Shown piece after piece: positions 46,465-54,223 of a stretch of DNA of 64,000 nt (position 1 is the stretch's first letter; each line of letters starts with the position of its first letter). Both the position numbers and the translations under genes were made by a program. Below the pieces are notes generated by a model. That model saw nothing but the letters and a program-made list of their open reading frames with translations, did no database searches and was not told the origin of the DNA. The stretch is taken from positions 372,001 to 436,000 of the forward strand of contig WKKS01000001.1 in assembly GCA_009684515.1 (NCBI GenBank), written 5' to 3'. The DNA is from Geobacter sp. (GTDB taxonomy: Bacteria; Desulfobacterota; Desulfuromonadia; Geobacterales; Pseudopelobacteraceae).

Positions 46465-48591
46465 TTAGTTTGATCTATCATCAGTAGCTTGCAGTTTTCG
46501 CATTTCAAGTAACGAGTTGACGTCCAGAATCAGTGCGACCCGGCCATCTCCAAGAATTGTAGCTCCGGCCGTACCATCCACTTTTCGGTAGTTGGTTTCG
46601 ATACTTTTGATAACCACCTGATGTTCATCAAGCAGGGCGTCCACCAGTACGGCCGCTTTTTCTCCGTCAACGTCGATCAGCACCAGAATCCCTTTTTCCG
46701 GATCAGTCACACGGGCTTTCATGTTGAACAGTTCGTACAAAGGTATGATCGGGATGTAGTCGCCGCGCACATGAACAACATTTTTGCCGTTGATGCTCTT
46801 CATGCTGGCGGCTGTCGGCTGGAGTGACTCGATAATCGAGTTGAGAGGAATAATGAACTTCTCGTCACCTACGGCGACCGAAAGGCCGTCCAGTATTGCA
46901 AGTGTCAGCGGCAGGCTGATGGTAACCCGTGTGCCTTTGCCGGTTTCCGACATAATGTTGACCTTGCCGCTCATCGACTGCACGTTTCGCAGAACAACGT
47001 CCATACCGACTCCTCGGCCGGAGATATCGGTGACAGCATCGGCAGTCGAAAAGCCTGGTGCAAAAATCAACTGCCAGACCTCTTCATCACTCATCGCATC
47101 AGAGGCTGGAATCCCCCGTTCAGCCGCCTTAGCCAGGATTTTTGTCCGATTAAGACCGGCACCATCGTCGATCACATCAATCACAATCCGTCCACCGACC
47201 TGCGAGGCTCTCAAAGTAATCGTTCCGACCGGGTCTTTACCGGCTGCGTTACGCGCGGCAGGTGCCTCCAGAGCGTGATCCATGCAGTTGCGGACCAGGT
47301 GCGTCAGCGGATCGGTGATTTTCTCGATCAGTCCCTTGTCCAACTCGGTCGAGTCTCCGATCGTTTTCAGCTCCACCTGTTTGCCCAGCTTGGCGGCCAG
47401 TTCACGAACCATGCGCGGAAATCGACTAAACACAATACTGATCGGCACCAAACGAATTGACATGACACTCTGTTGCAGGTCACGGGTGTTTCGTTCCAGT
47501 TGCAGAAGGCTGCGATGAAGATTTTCGTAAACCACCGGATCTAGCGAACCAGCCGTCTGGGCCAGCATAAGTTGTGTAATGACAAGCTCGCCAACCTGAT
47601 TTATCAACTGATCAACTTTGGATACCCCAACACGAATCGAGGACTCACCCTCATTGGTGCGGCGACCGAAGGCACCCGGCGCCAACTCGTTTTTGTCGTA
47701 GGCCCTTCGGCCGATGGCCGTATCAACAATTTCGCTGTCTGCCTGACAGGTTGACTGGGAGGTACAATTCCCTTCAGTCACCGCTGTATCAGGCGCTTTG
47801 CCGGATGCAGCATTCACTGGAATGGCCTGCACCTTTAGCTGGTCTTCTTCAGCCACAAACTCGAAAATGTCACGGATATCGGCTTCGCTTGCTGTTGTGA
47901 TCAAAGTCAGGTACCAGCAGCACGCACAGGTTTCCGGATCAAACTCATTGAATTCGGGAGGGGCCGGGAGCACCGCCGTTACGGTCAGCTCACCCAGTTC
48001 TTCCAGCTCGCCAAACAGGCTTTCCAGGCGGACACCTCGCTTGAAGATATCCGGGTCCGGTCTGAATTCCATCTCAAAACACTGGCAGGCCGTTGCCGGA
48101 ACTTCGCTTTCAGGATGTACGCCCAAATTTTCAGTGATTGGTTTATCGAGATTACAGACATCAACTGAAGCAACAACCGCTCCCGAATCAATAACTTGCT
48201 GAAGCCTGACACGAATCTGATCAATCGCCTCCTGACGGACTTCTGCACCGTCGCGATGACCGGCCAACTGCATCGAGATCACGTCACCGGCCTCCAGAAA
48301 CAGGTCAACCATAGCCGCGCTGAAAGGAATTTCGTGATTGCGTATTCGGTCGAGCAGCGATTCCAAAACATGGGTGACAACGGTCATGTCCTGAAAACCG
48401 AAGATTCCTGCGCCACCCTTGATCGAATGTGCAGCTCTGAAAATAGCATTGAGCTGTTCTTCGTCAGGCCCCACATCGCCCAACGACACGAGAATCTGTT
48501 CCATTTCGGCCAGATGTTCGGCACATTCCTCGAAGAAGACCTGATTGAACTGATTAAGATCGATATTGTTGTTCCGCCCGGTTTCAGTCAT
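46465..48591 (-). CDS. cheA: Chemotaxis histidine kinase CheA
   Basis: A 708-residue kinase. P1/HPt has phosphorylated His55 in [17 protein letters not shown]2-like CheY-binding region lies around 165-255 ([15 protein letters not shown]). P3 dimerisation begins near [21 protein letters not shown]. The P4 ATPase has NPL-type [18 protein letters not shown] and GRGVGMDVV. The CheW-like P5 ends the protein. CheA passes phosphate to CheY and CheB in response to the receptor. It follows the STAS gene by 18 bases. Confidence 0.96.
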   Translation of the reverse strand: MTETGRNNNIDLNQFNQVFFEECAEHLAEMEQILVSLGDVGPDEEQLNAIFRAAHSIKGGAGIFGFQDMTVVTHVLESLLDRIRNHEIPFSAAMVDLFLEAGDVISMQLAGHRDGAEVRQEAIDQIRVRLQQVIDSGAVVASVDVCNLDKPITENLGVHPESEVPATACQCFEMEFRPDPDIFKRGVRLESLFGELEELGELTVTAVLPAPPEFNEFDPETCACCWYLTLITTASEADIRDIFEFVAEEDQLKVQAIPVNAASGKAPDTAVTEGNCTSQSTCQADSEIVDTAIGRRAYDKNELAPGAFGRRTNEGESSIRVGVSKVDQLINQVGELVITQLMLAQTAGSLDPVVYENLHRSLLQLERNTRDLQQSVMSIRLVPISIVFSRFPRMVRELAAKLGKQVELKTIGDSTELDKGLIEKITDPLTHLVRNCMDHALEAPAARNAAGKDPVGTITLRASQVGGRIVIDVIDDGAGLNRTKILAKAAERGIPASDAMSDEEVWQLIFAPGFSTADAVTDISGRGVGMDVVLRNVQSMSGKVNIMSETGKGTRVTISLPLTLAILDGLSVAVGDEKFIIPLNSIIESLQPTAASMKSINGKNVVHVRGDYIPIIPLYELFNMKARVTDPEKGILVLIDVDGEKAAVLVDALLDEHQVVIKSIETNYRKVDGTAGATILGDGRVALILDVNSLLEMRKLQATDDRSN

Positions 48592-48609
48592 GCAGATTCC
48601 CTCGGTATA

Positions 48610-48948
48610 TCAGCGTATTAGATTTAATTCTCGATCAAATCCCAAAGAATGAATTTTGGATTTGAATGTATCTGACAGATTGATCAGTCGTGCCGTAAAA
48701 CCGCCCTGATTCAGTTTGCGTATAAAAAGCGCCAATAGCTGGCATCCGCAGGCATCAAAGTCGGTAACTCCAGACAGATCAATCTCCGGAGAGACCTCCG
48801 AACTGTTTTTTTGCTGTTCGTCGGAATTGTCGGCGCCGGAAAAGCTGTCAAGAATTTTGGCCAATACAGGAAATTTATCCCTCACGCCATTCATCGACCA
48901 GTCTCCATCCAAACATATCTTCACTATGTCACCAGATTCAGTAGTCAT
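48610..48948 (-). CDS. STAS-domain protein (anti-sigma-antagonist type), first gene of the chemotaxis operon
   Basis: A 112-residue single STAS-like domain: the DLSGVTDFDACGCQLLALFIRKL segment matches the phosphorylatable loop and following helix of SpoIIAA-type proteins, but the usual Ser/Thr position is replaced near DACGC, so control by phosphorylation is uncertain. An insertion rich in Ser, Asp and Gln (about 38-52) separates the first strands from the core. It begins the operon 18 bases before cheA, so it may modulate receptor-CheA arrays, but its partner is unknown. Confidence 0.82.
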   Translation of the reverse strand: MTTESGDIVKICLDGDWSMNGVRDKFPVLAKILDSFSGADNSDEQQKNSSEVSPEIDLSGVTDFDACGCQLLALFIRKLNQGGFTARLINLSDTFKSKIHSLGFDRELNLIR

Positions 48949-49085
48949 GACATCCCCCGCTGATAAAATTAGAACTATTGTTATTTGCTTCTAAATATCC
49001 CAGCTCAGATAATTTAGGCAGCAGGCAGCGCCGATCCAAGCCTGAAACTTGCTGCGTGATCCAGAGTGCTTTTGAGCGTGTATAG

Positions 49086-49102
49086 AGCAGAGTGCGTGCC
49101 AA
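49086..49102 (-). promoter_or_regulatory. Sigma-54 (-24/-12) promoter of the chemotaxis operon
   Basis: The minus strand reads TTGGCACGCACTCTGCT, matching the RpoN consensus TTGGCACG-N4-TTGCW with exact spacing and one mismatch. The GG and GC dinucleotides are both present. Transcription should start near 49074, upstream of the STAS gene. Confidence 0.87.
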
Positions 49103-49236
49103 TGGGCGCACAACAATTTATTGTGTAATTTTAGGTTGTTATGAAACTGGATTTGGGGAGGAGGTGAGACAGAGGTTGACTAAGATACGGCGGACAGACC
49201 TTTAACACACTATTATCATTTATGTTATTACTTACG

Positions 49237-49264
49237 GACGAAAGTTGCGCCTGCAACTTTTGTC
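49237..49264 (-). promoter_or_regulatory. Dyad, putative enhancer for an NtrC-type activator
   Basis: GACGAAAGTTGC (49237-49248) and GCAACTTTTGTC (49253-49264) form an inverted repeat matching at 11 of 12 positions around a 4-base centre. It lies 135-162 bases upstream of the -24 element, the usual enhancer distance, and just downstream of the NtrC-type gene. It lacks a T run on the minus strand, so a terminator role is less likely. The half-site recurs before the MCP at 35947. Confidence 0.6.
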
Positions 49265-49292
49265 GCAGGGCAATTCATGGCAATTATATCGT

Positions 49293-50711
49293 TTAATGCT
49301 CCGAGCGGGTCAATCGCTTGTTTAGTGCCTGGCGGGTAATACCCAGATAGGCGGCGGCCAGACGTTGGTTGTTTTCAGCCAGGCGCAGCGCTTCAGTGAT
49401 CAACTGTTCCTCGGCATCCTTGAGTGTCGGAAATTTCCCCGCAAAAGGGCAAACAGGGCAGTTAGTTACGTCAGCGGAATGTGAATGTTTCGTACACAGA
49501 TCGCTCCCGATGGCCGATATAATAGAATCCAGCGGCAGGGTCCGACTTCCCGAGCGGGCCACGGCGTCGTGAATCATCGCTTCCAATTCACGAATATTGC
49601 CGGGAAAACGGTAGGCCGACAGATAGACGTTCAGTTCGGCAGGCGCTGACGGAACCGGTTTTCCAAGCGTGCCAGCCGCCTTTTTCAAAAAATAGGACGT
49701 CAAAAGCGGGAGATCTTCGCTACGATCCCGGAGCGGCGGAAGTTCGAGACGATGATTGCAGAGCCGGTAATACAGGTCGGGACGGAAACTGCCCTGCTCC
49801 ATGCGCTCTTTGAGATCTGCATGGGTGGCAGCCACGATCCGGGCGTCGCTTTTCTGGATTTTATCTGATCCAAGCGGCAGGTATTCGCCTTCCTGTAGCA
49901 AGCGGAGCAGCTTAACCTGCGATCCGGGGGACAGATCGCCGATCTCGTCCAGAAACAGTGTGCCGCCAGCCGCCTGACGAACCAGCCCTTCCCTGGCCCG
50001 GTCAGCCCCGGTGTAGGCTCCGCGCTGGTGGCCAAAGAGTGTGTCGCTGAACATGGTGTCATCCAGACCGGCCAGATTGATCGCAACAAACGGGCCGGAC
50101 AGTCCGCTCAGATTATGGACGGCTCTGGCAATCAACTCCTTGCCGGTGCCGGTTTCTCCGGTAATAAGGATCGACTGGCGCGATGGTGCAACCGATTCCA
50201 GATACAGGAAAATCGCCCTCATCCTTGGCGAGGTTGTGATAATGCCGCTGAAGGCTGTTTCGTCATCCAGCGTTCCGTTGGAAAGATGGTGACGCAGACG
50301 TTCCAGTTCCCGTTTTGTCCTGGCGCGTTCCAGGCTGTTTTCAAGAGTAATCTGCAATTCGTCAAAATTCACGAGCGGCTTGGAGAGATAATCCCAGGCT
50401 CCCAGGCGCATGGCCCGCACCGCCTCGTCAACCGCACCGACTCCGGAAACAACCACTATCGGAGTAAATCCGGATTCTGCAGTAATAGTCTCAACCAGAG
50501 CAAAACCATCCATGACCGGCATCCGCAGGTCAGTCATAATAATATCCGGATGTCGGCTGCGAAACATCTCCAGCCCGACTTGCCCGTTTTCGGCTGTAAT
50601 CACCTGATATCCCACATCTTCAAGATAAGCCTTCAGGGATTCCCTGACATAAAGTTCGTCCTCGACGACCAGTACCGTCGTCTGCCCGGTGCGTTTAGTG
50701 ATTGGATTCAA
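49293..50711 (-). CDS. NtrC-family sigma-54-dependent response regulator
   Basis: A 472-residue enhancer-binding protein: receiver with Asp61 (IMTDLRMPVMDG), AAA+ domain with Walker A GETGTGKE, the sigma-54 contact loop GAYTGA (a common variant of GAFTGA), Walker B TLFLDEIGD and the arginine-finger region FRPDLYYRL, then a Fis-type helix-turn-helix (NNQRLAAAYLGITRQALNKRL). Between AAA+ and the DNA-binding domain is an extra Cys/His motif, Cys406-x2-His409-x-His411-x6-Cys418-x2-Cys421. Located directly upstream of a sigma-54 chemotaxis promoter, it is the likely activator. No kinase is adjacent. Confidence 0.94.
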   Translation of the reverse strand: MNPITKRTGQTTVLVVEDELYVRESLKAYLEDVGYQVITAENGQVGLEMFRSRHPDIIMTDLRMPVMDGFALVETITAESGFTPIVVVSGVGAVDEAVRAMRLGAWDYLSKPLVNFDELQITLENSLERARTKRELERLRHHLSNGTLDDETAFSGIITTSPRMRAIFLYLESVAPSRQSILITGETGTGKELIARAVHNLSGLSGPFVAINLAGLDDTMFSDTLFGHQRGAYTGADRAREGLVRQAAGGTLFLDEIGDLSPGSQVKLLRLLQEGEYLPLGSDKIQKSDARIVAATHADLKERMEQGSFRPDLYYRLCNHRLELPPLRDRSEDLPLLTSYFLKKAAGTLGKPVPSAPAELNVYLSAYRFPGNIRELEAMIHDAVARSGSRTLPLDSIISAIGSDLCTKHSHSADVTNCPVCPFAGKFPTLKDAEEQLITEALRLAENNQRLAAAYLGITRQALNKRLTRSEH

Positions 50712-50834
50712 TTTTATAGTGCCCCCGCCACGATCCTGATCAAGTCATTATGGTTGAAAATGTTATAAACAATTCGCCATAACCTAGCACGAAAAACGAT
50801 CCTCGGCCATCCCCTAACAGCAGCAAATCAGCTC

Positions 50835-50872
50835 AATAAAAAACGGCCACCCGAAAACCCGGAATGGCCGTT
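50835..50872 (-). terminator. Rho-independent terminator after ppiC
   Basis: On the minus strand AACGGCCA and TGGCCGTT pair across a loop that itself contains CCGGG/CCCGG complementarity, followed by TTTTTTATTG. It lies 33 bases past the ppiC stop. Confidence 0.9.
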
Positions 50873-50904
50873 GCTTTAATCATGGCGGAATCGCAAGACA
50901 GAGT

Positions 50905-51924
50905 TTACTTGAGAAGTATCTCGATCTTGGCGCTCTTTTTGGCATCGGCAACATATTCTGCGACAGCGGCATTAACCTTCTGCCCCTTCAGGTATTCTTC
51001 GATTTTTGTCTGCGCTTCCTTGAAGGAAACCGTCTCGGCCGGCTTTTTCTCGGTCACCTTGATGATGTGGTAACCGAATTGGGTTTCAACAACATCGCTG
51101 ATCTCACCCGGTTTCATCGCAAAAGCTGCCTTTTCAAAGGGGGGCACCATCTGACCCTTGCCGAAAAAGCCCAGATCGCCTCCCTGCTGGTTGCTGGGGC
51201 AGGTTGAGTTGCCTTTGGCCAGAGCGGCAAAATCGGCACCGGCGACCAATTCCTTATGAAGCTTTTCAGCCTTCTCACGGGCCTTTTTCTTCTCTTCGGC
51301 GGTGGCCTTGGGATCAACTCCGATCAGGATATGACTGGCTTTCACAGTTTCGTTGCGAGTGAATTTATCCTGATTCTGGTCGTAGAATTTACGGGCGTCC
51401 TCTTCAGTCACTTTTATTTTTGGAACGATGGATGTTTCGACAAACTTGGAAATCAACAGGTCACGACGGGTGTAGTCACGCAGATCTTTTTCGTCCATAT
51501 CAAGATCCTTGATCGCCTTTTCGAAATCCTTTTCATTGGCGAAACGGGCTTTGCCCTGAGCCAGTTTTTCATCAATCTGCTTGTCCAGATCCTTTACTTC
51601 CATCTTGGCGGCGGCCTGGTACAGGAGCTCGGCAGAGATAAGCTGATCCAGAGCCTGCTTGTTCACTGCATCCTGCTGTCCGGCAGGAACAGCCTGTCCG
51701 CGCAGCATGACTTTCTCGGCCCGCTTCAGCTCAACGGCATCAATGACAGCACCGTTAACCTTGGCAACCGTCCCCTTGATTTCAGCAGCCGGAGTGGCGG
51801 CGGCGGGGGCTGCGGCATCCTTCTTGACTTCCTTGTCGGCAGCATGAGCAAAAGCCCCGCTTCCAACCAGAACTGCCACGGCAAATCCCTTTAGAAACAA
51901 CGCTGTTAAATTCTTTTTCTGCAT
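50905..51924 (-). CDS. Exported parvulin-type peptidyl-prolyl isomerase (PpiC/SurA family)
   Basis: A 339-residue protein with a signal peptide (about 1-28, ending AFAHA), an Ala/Pro/Lys-rich linker, a SurA-like N-terminal helical chaperone region (about 48-175) and one parvulin domain (VKASHILIGVDP to GYHIIKVTEK, with the GGDLGFFGKGQMVPPFEKAAF core). It would assist folding of periplasmic or outer-membrane proteins. The ATG at 51924 follows AAGGAGA; an in-frame reading from 52005 lacks a signal peptide at its start. It is transcribed away from the cheY-cheX pair. Confidence 0.92.
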   Translation of the reverse strand: MQKKNLTALFLKGFAVAVLVGSGAFAHAADKEVKKDAAAPAAATPAAEIKGTVAKVNGAVIDAVELKRAEKVMLRGQAVPAGQQDAVNKQALDQLISAELLYQAAAKMEVKDLDKQIDEKLAQGKARFANEKDFEKAIKDLDMDEKDLRDYTRRDLLISKFVETSIVPKIKVTEEDARKFYDQNQDKFTRNETVKASHILIGVDPKATAEEKKKAREKAEKLHKELVAGADFAALAKGNSTCPSNQQGGDLGFFGKGQMVPPFEKAAFAMKPGEISDVVETQFGYHIIKVTEKKPAETVSFKEAQTKIEEYLKGQKVNAAVAEYVADAKKSAKIEILLK

Positions 51925-52036
51925 TTTGTGAATCTCCTTGGAATTAGATTTCGTAACTCTAACATAAATTGCCACGCCATGAAAAGCCAAACATACTTTT
52001 GACATTTATTCCGGTTTCAGATACATTCTCGCGCAT

Positions 52037-52050
52037 ATTTTGTACAAAAT
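52037..52050. promoter_or_regulatory. Perfect 14-base palindrome between divergent genes
   Basis: ATTTTGTACAAAAT lies in the 183-base gap between ppiC and the divergent cheY. Perfect symmetry and location suggest a dimeric repressor or activator site; the binding protein is unknown. Confidence 0.4.
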
Positions 52051-52107
52051 CGGTTGTGCTGGCCAAACCAGATGCAACCGTGTTGCTCGACAGGAGGAAT
52101 TGTGGAA

Positions 52108-52467
52108 ATGAAGAAGGTTTTAGTAGTTGATGACAGCCTTTCTGTTGCCCGCCAGCTTGAGAAGATAATCGGCGAATCCGGTGATTTTGTTTGTGTGGGT
52201 CACGCTAAAAACGGTGCCGAAGCAATCAAGATGAACCACACCGAAAACCCGGATATCATCTGCATGGACATGAATATGCCCGGCATGGACGGCCTGACCG
52301 CATTGCGAACCCTCTCCGTCATGGACAAGGAAGTCAAGGTCGTCATGGTTACATCTCTGGGTGGAGTCGGAGACAAGTTTACCGAGGCATTGAAGCTCGG
52401 TGCCAAGAACGTAATCTCCAAGCCTTTCGAGGCTGATAACGTACTGCGGATTTTGCGCGAGCTCTGA
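52108..52467 (+). CDS. cheY: CheY-type response regulator paired with CheX
   Basis: A 119-residue receiver with Asp8/Asp9, phospho-acceptor Asp54 in ICMDMNMPGMDG, Thr in MVTSLGG and Lys in VISKPFEA. The ATG at 52108 has AGGAGG ten bases upstream. A GTG at 52102 is too close to it, and a longer reading from 52054 is unlikely. The CheX-like phosphatase gene follows after 67 bases, so this CheY is probably its substrate. Confidence 0.92.
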   Translation: MKKVLVVDDSLSVARQLEKIIGESGDFVCVGHAKNGAEAIKMNHTENPDIICMDMNMPGMDGLTALRTLSVMDKEVKVVMVTSLGGVGDKFTEALKLGAKNVISKPFEADNVLRILREL

Positions 52468-52534
52468 TTAGGAAGCGTAGTACCAGACATTTAGAAAATT
52501 CCGGCTTAACCAATAGCGACAAGGAGTTGCGCAT

Positions 52535-53401
52535 ATGGCAGTTAAATTTTTCGGACAATTTCTAGTTGAACAAGGCATTGTGACCAGAGATGCTTTGGTG
52601 GAAGCGATTGACCTCCAGGACCATAAGAACCTCAAACTGGGTGCGATGGCCGTGGAGATGGGATACATCACCCTGGCCGATATCGAACGGGCCCATAACG
52701 CCCAGATGTCCAAAGACATGAAGCTCGGCGATCTGCTGGTTGAGATGGGTTTTCTGACACTTATCCAGCTTAACGATGTCATCACCCGCCAGAAGAACAC
52801 CCACCTTTACATCGGCGAAGCGCTGGTTCAGGTTGGCGCTCTCACCAGCGAAAACCTGCAAAAGCATCTGGCCGACTTCAAGGCCGATCAGGCCCAGTAT
52901 GTCTCGGATGGAATCGATCTTCCGGTAAAGATTGCCAACAGCAATATCTGGGAAATGACCGCCGACCTGACCTACAAGATGATTACCCGCGTTCTCGATC
53001 TGCAGTTCCGCGCCGGAAAATGCGCAACGGTCGATGTGCTCGCCCCCAATTTCATGATGGCCGCCATGGATTTCAGCGGAGATGTGGAGGCTCGTTATCT
53101 GATTTCGGTTTCGGAAGAACTGCAACAGTCCGTTGCCAGGGCAATTCTGCGCGAAGGGTCGGTTGCCGGCGAGTCCGCCGAAGTCCTTGAAGACACCGTA
53201 ATGGAGTTTGTCAACGTGGTCTGCGGCAATGTGGCCGCCAAAGCATCCCAGATGGGCGTGATAATGAACATCAATCCGCCGGTCACCATCCATCCTCCGG
53301 CGACCGGAATGCCGGTGCCGGAAGGGCACACAGCGCTCTGTTTCCCGATTCACATTGGAGACGGCGACAAGATGGAACTGATTCTGCTGATCAAGAACTG
53401 A
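52535..53401 (+). CDS. cheX: CheX-like phosphatase with four N-terminal MshEN-like repeats
   Basis: A 288-residue protein. Residues 5-115 are four tandem 29-residue repeats: glycines at 7/36/65/94 and 14/43/72/101, Thr at 17/46/75/104, and Gln at 28/57/86. Each follows the pattern xxGxxLVxxGxxTxxxLxxxxxxQ, like the 24-residue motif plus 5-residue spacer of MshEN (GspE N-terminal) domains, some of which bind c-di-GMP. The usual first Arg is Phe, Lys, Lys and Tyr, so binding is uncertain. Residues about 135-288 resemble CheX/CheC (ANSNIWEMTADL; EDTVMEFVNVVCGNVAAKA), which dephosphorylate CheY-P. AAGGAG precedes the ATG. Confidence 0.85.
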   Translation: MAVKFFGQFLVEQGIVTRDALVEAIDLQDHKNLKLGAMAVEMGYITLADIERAHNAQMSKDMKLGDLLVEMGFLTLIQLNDVITRQKNTHLYIGEALVQVGALTSENLQKHLADFKADQAQYVSDGIDLPVKIANSNIWEMTADLTYKMITRVLDLQFRAGKCATVDVLAPNFMMAAMDFSGDVEARYLISVSEELQQSVARAILREGSVAGESAEVLEDTVMEFVNVVCGNVAAKASQMGVIMNINPPVTIHPPATGMPVPEGHTALCFPIHIGDGDKMELILLIKN

Positions 53402-53422
53402 TACTCCCTCAGACAACAAAAA

Positions 53423-53456
53423 GGCATCCTCACTAAACAGAGGATGCCTTTTTTTA
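53423..53456 (+). terminator. Bidirectional rho-independent terminator
   Basis: GGCATCCTC (53423-53431) pairs perfectly with GAGGATGCC (53440-53448), followed by eight T. An A-rich run on the other side lets it also end transcripts of the minus-strand gene that stops at 53481. Confidence 0.95.
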
Positions 53457-53480
53457 TCCGGCTCAACCCGACTTGTACTG

Positions 53481-54188
53481 TCACCGCCAGACTTCATTCG
53501 TATATTCACCATTCATTTCCCTCACCAACAGAGGCGGTTCCACCACCGGAGCGCTGCGCCTTCCCTTAGCCAACTCCGCCATGAAGATGGTGGCCGGTGA
53601 CTCGACATTGTTATGAATCATCCGCAGACGCAGGACCGACAATTTCATCCGGGCCGCCAATGCCATGAATTCAGTCAGGCGTGAAGGAAGCTGGATAATA
53701 CAGATCCGGCCCGACGGTTTCACCAGGTACTTGGCGGCGGCAAGAAAATCTTCCAAACCCGCAGTTGTTTCATGGCGAGCCGCATCCCGCCCCGCTTTTG
53801 GGCTTGTCCGCCCGCTGCCAGGCGTCCGGTAAGGCGGGTTGGAAACGACCAGGTCAAAAATGGAGTCGCTACAATTTTTCCGGAGGTCGATGACATCCTC
53901 CGCCTGGACAGAGACTCTTTCTGCCAGAGCGTTGTGCTGGATATTCCGCTCGATCAGCGCCGCCATTTCCGGATTTTTCTCAACCGCAACAACATTGGCA
54001 TCAGCGTTGATCCGCGCCAGAACCAGCGAGATGATTCCGCAACCGGCCCCCAGGTCCGCAATATTTCCGCCAGGCTTCAGCATGGGACAGAAACGTGCCA
54101 GCAGAAGCGCATCCAGCGAATAGCGATAACCATGACGCGGCTGAAACAGCTGCAGATCAAATAATTTGAGACTGTCGCATGTCAGCAC
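53481..54188 (-). CDS. TrmN6/YfiC-like tRNA (adenine-N6) methyltransferase
   Basis: A 235-residue class I methyltransferase. SAM binding is at IADLGAGCGIISLVLA, the adenine-N6 catalytic motif NPPY is in VVSNPPYRTPGSG, and the N-terminal GYRYSLDALLLA is typical of TrmN6, which methylates A37 of tRNA1(Val). The GTG at 54188 is preferred because TGGAGG sits 9 bases upstream; the longer reading from 54254 would overlap the preceding gene. It is at the end of the polysaccharide gene run but probably unrelated to it. Confidence 0.85.
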   Translation of the reverse strand: MLTCDSLKLFDLQLFQPRHGYRYSLDALLLARFCPMLKPGGNIADLGAGCGIISLVLARINADANVVAVEKNPEMAALIERNIQHNALAERVSVQAEDVIDLRKNCSDSIFDLVVSNPPYRTPGSGRTSPKAGRDAARHETTAGLEDFLAAAKYLVKPSGRICIIQLPSRLTEFMALAARMKLSVLRLRMIHNNVESPATIFMAELAKGRRSAPVVEPPLLVREMNGEYTNEVWR

Positions 54189-54223
54189 AACGCTCTGCCT
54201 CCAGGCATATTTCACAACCGGCT

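Larger units (their letters stand above)
48949..49292 (-). other. Regulatory gap upstream of the chemotaxis operon
   Basis: About 340 bases without a gene. In minus-strand order it holds a strong dyad (49237-49264), AT-rich DNA, a -24/-12 promoter (49086-49102), and a leader of roughly 125 bases. The leader can pair GCAGCA (near 49055) with TGCTGC (near 49020). No GEMM-type or other known riboswitch core was recognised in it. Confidence 0.7.

Noticed and set aside
48949-49085. Possible c-di-GMP or cGAMP (GEMM) riboswitch in the chemotaxis leader
   Set aside because: A structured leader is possible, but the GEMM core elements are not present.
49237-49264. Dyad as a terminator of the NtrC-type gene
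   Set aside because: The stem is good, but the minus-strand continuation is not T-rich; the shared half-site and spacing favour an enhancer.
52060-52080. Sigma-54-like CTGGCCAAACCAGATGCA before cheY
   Set aside because: The GG-to-GC distance is one base too long, and -24/-12 spacing is strict.
52562-53512. 316-codon open frame on the minus strand
   Set aside because: Antisense to the CheX-like gene, reads through its terminator, and shows no recognisable domain.
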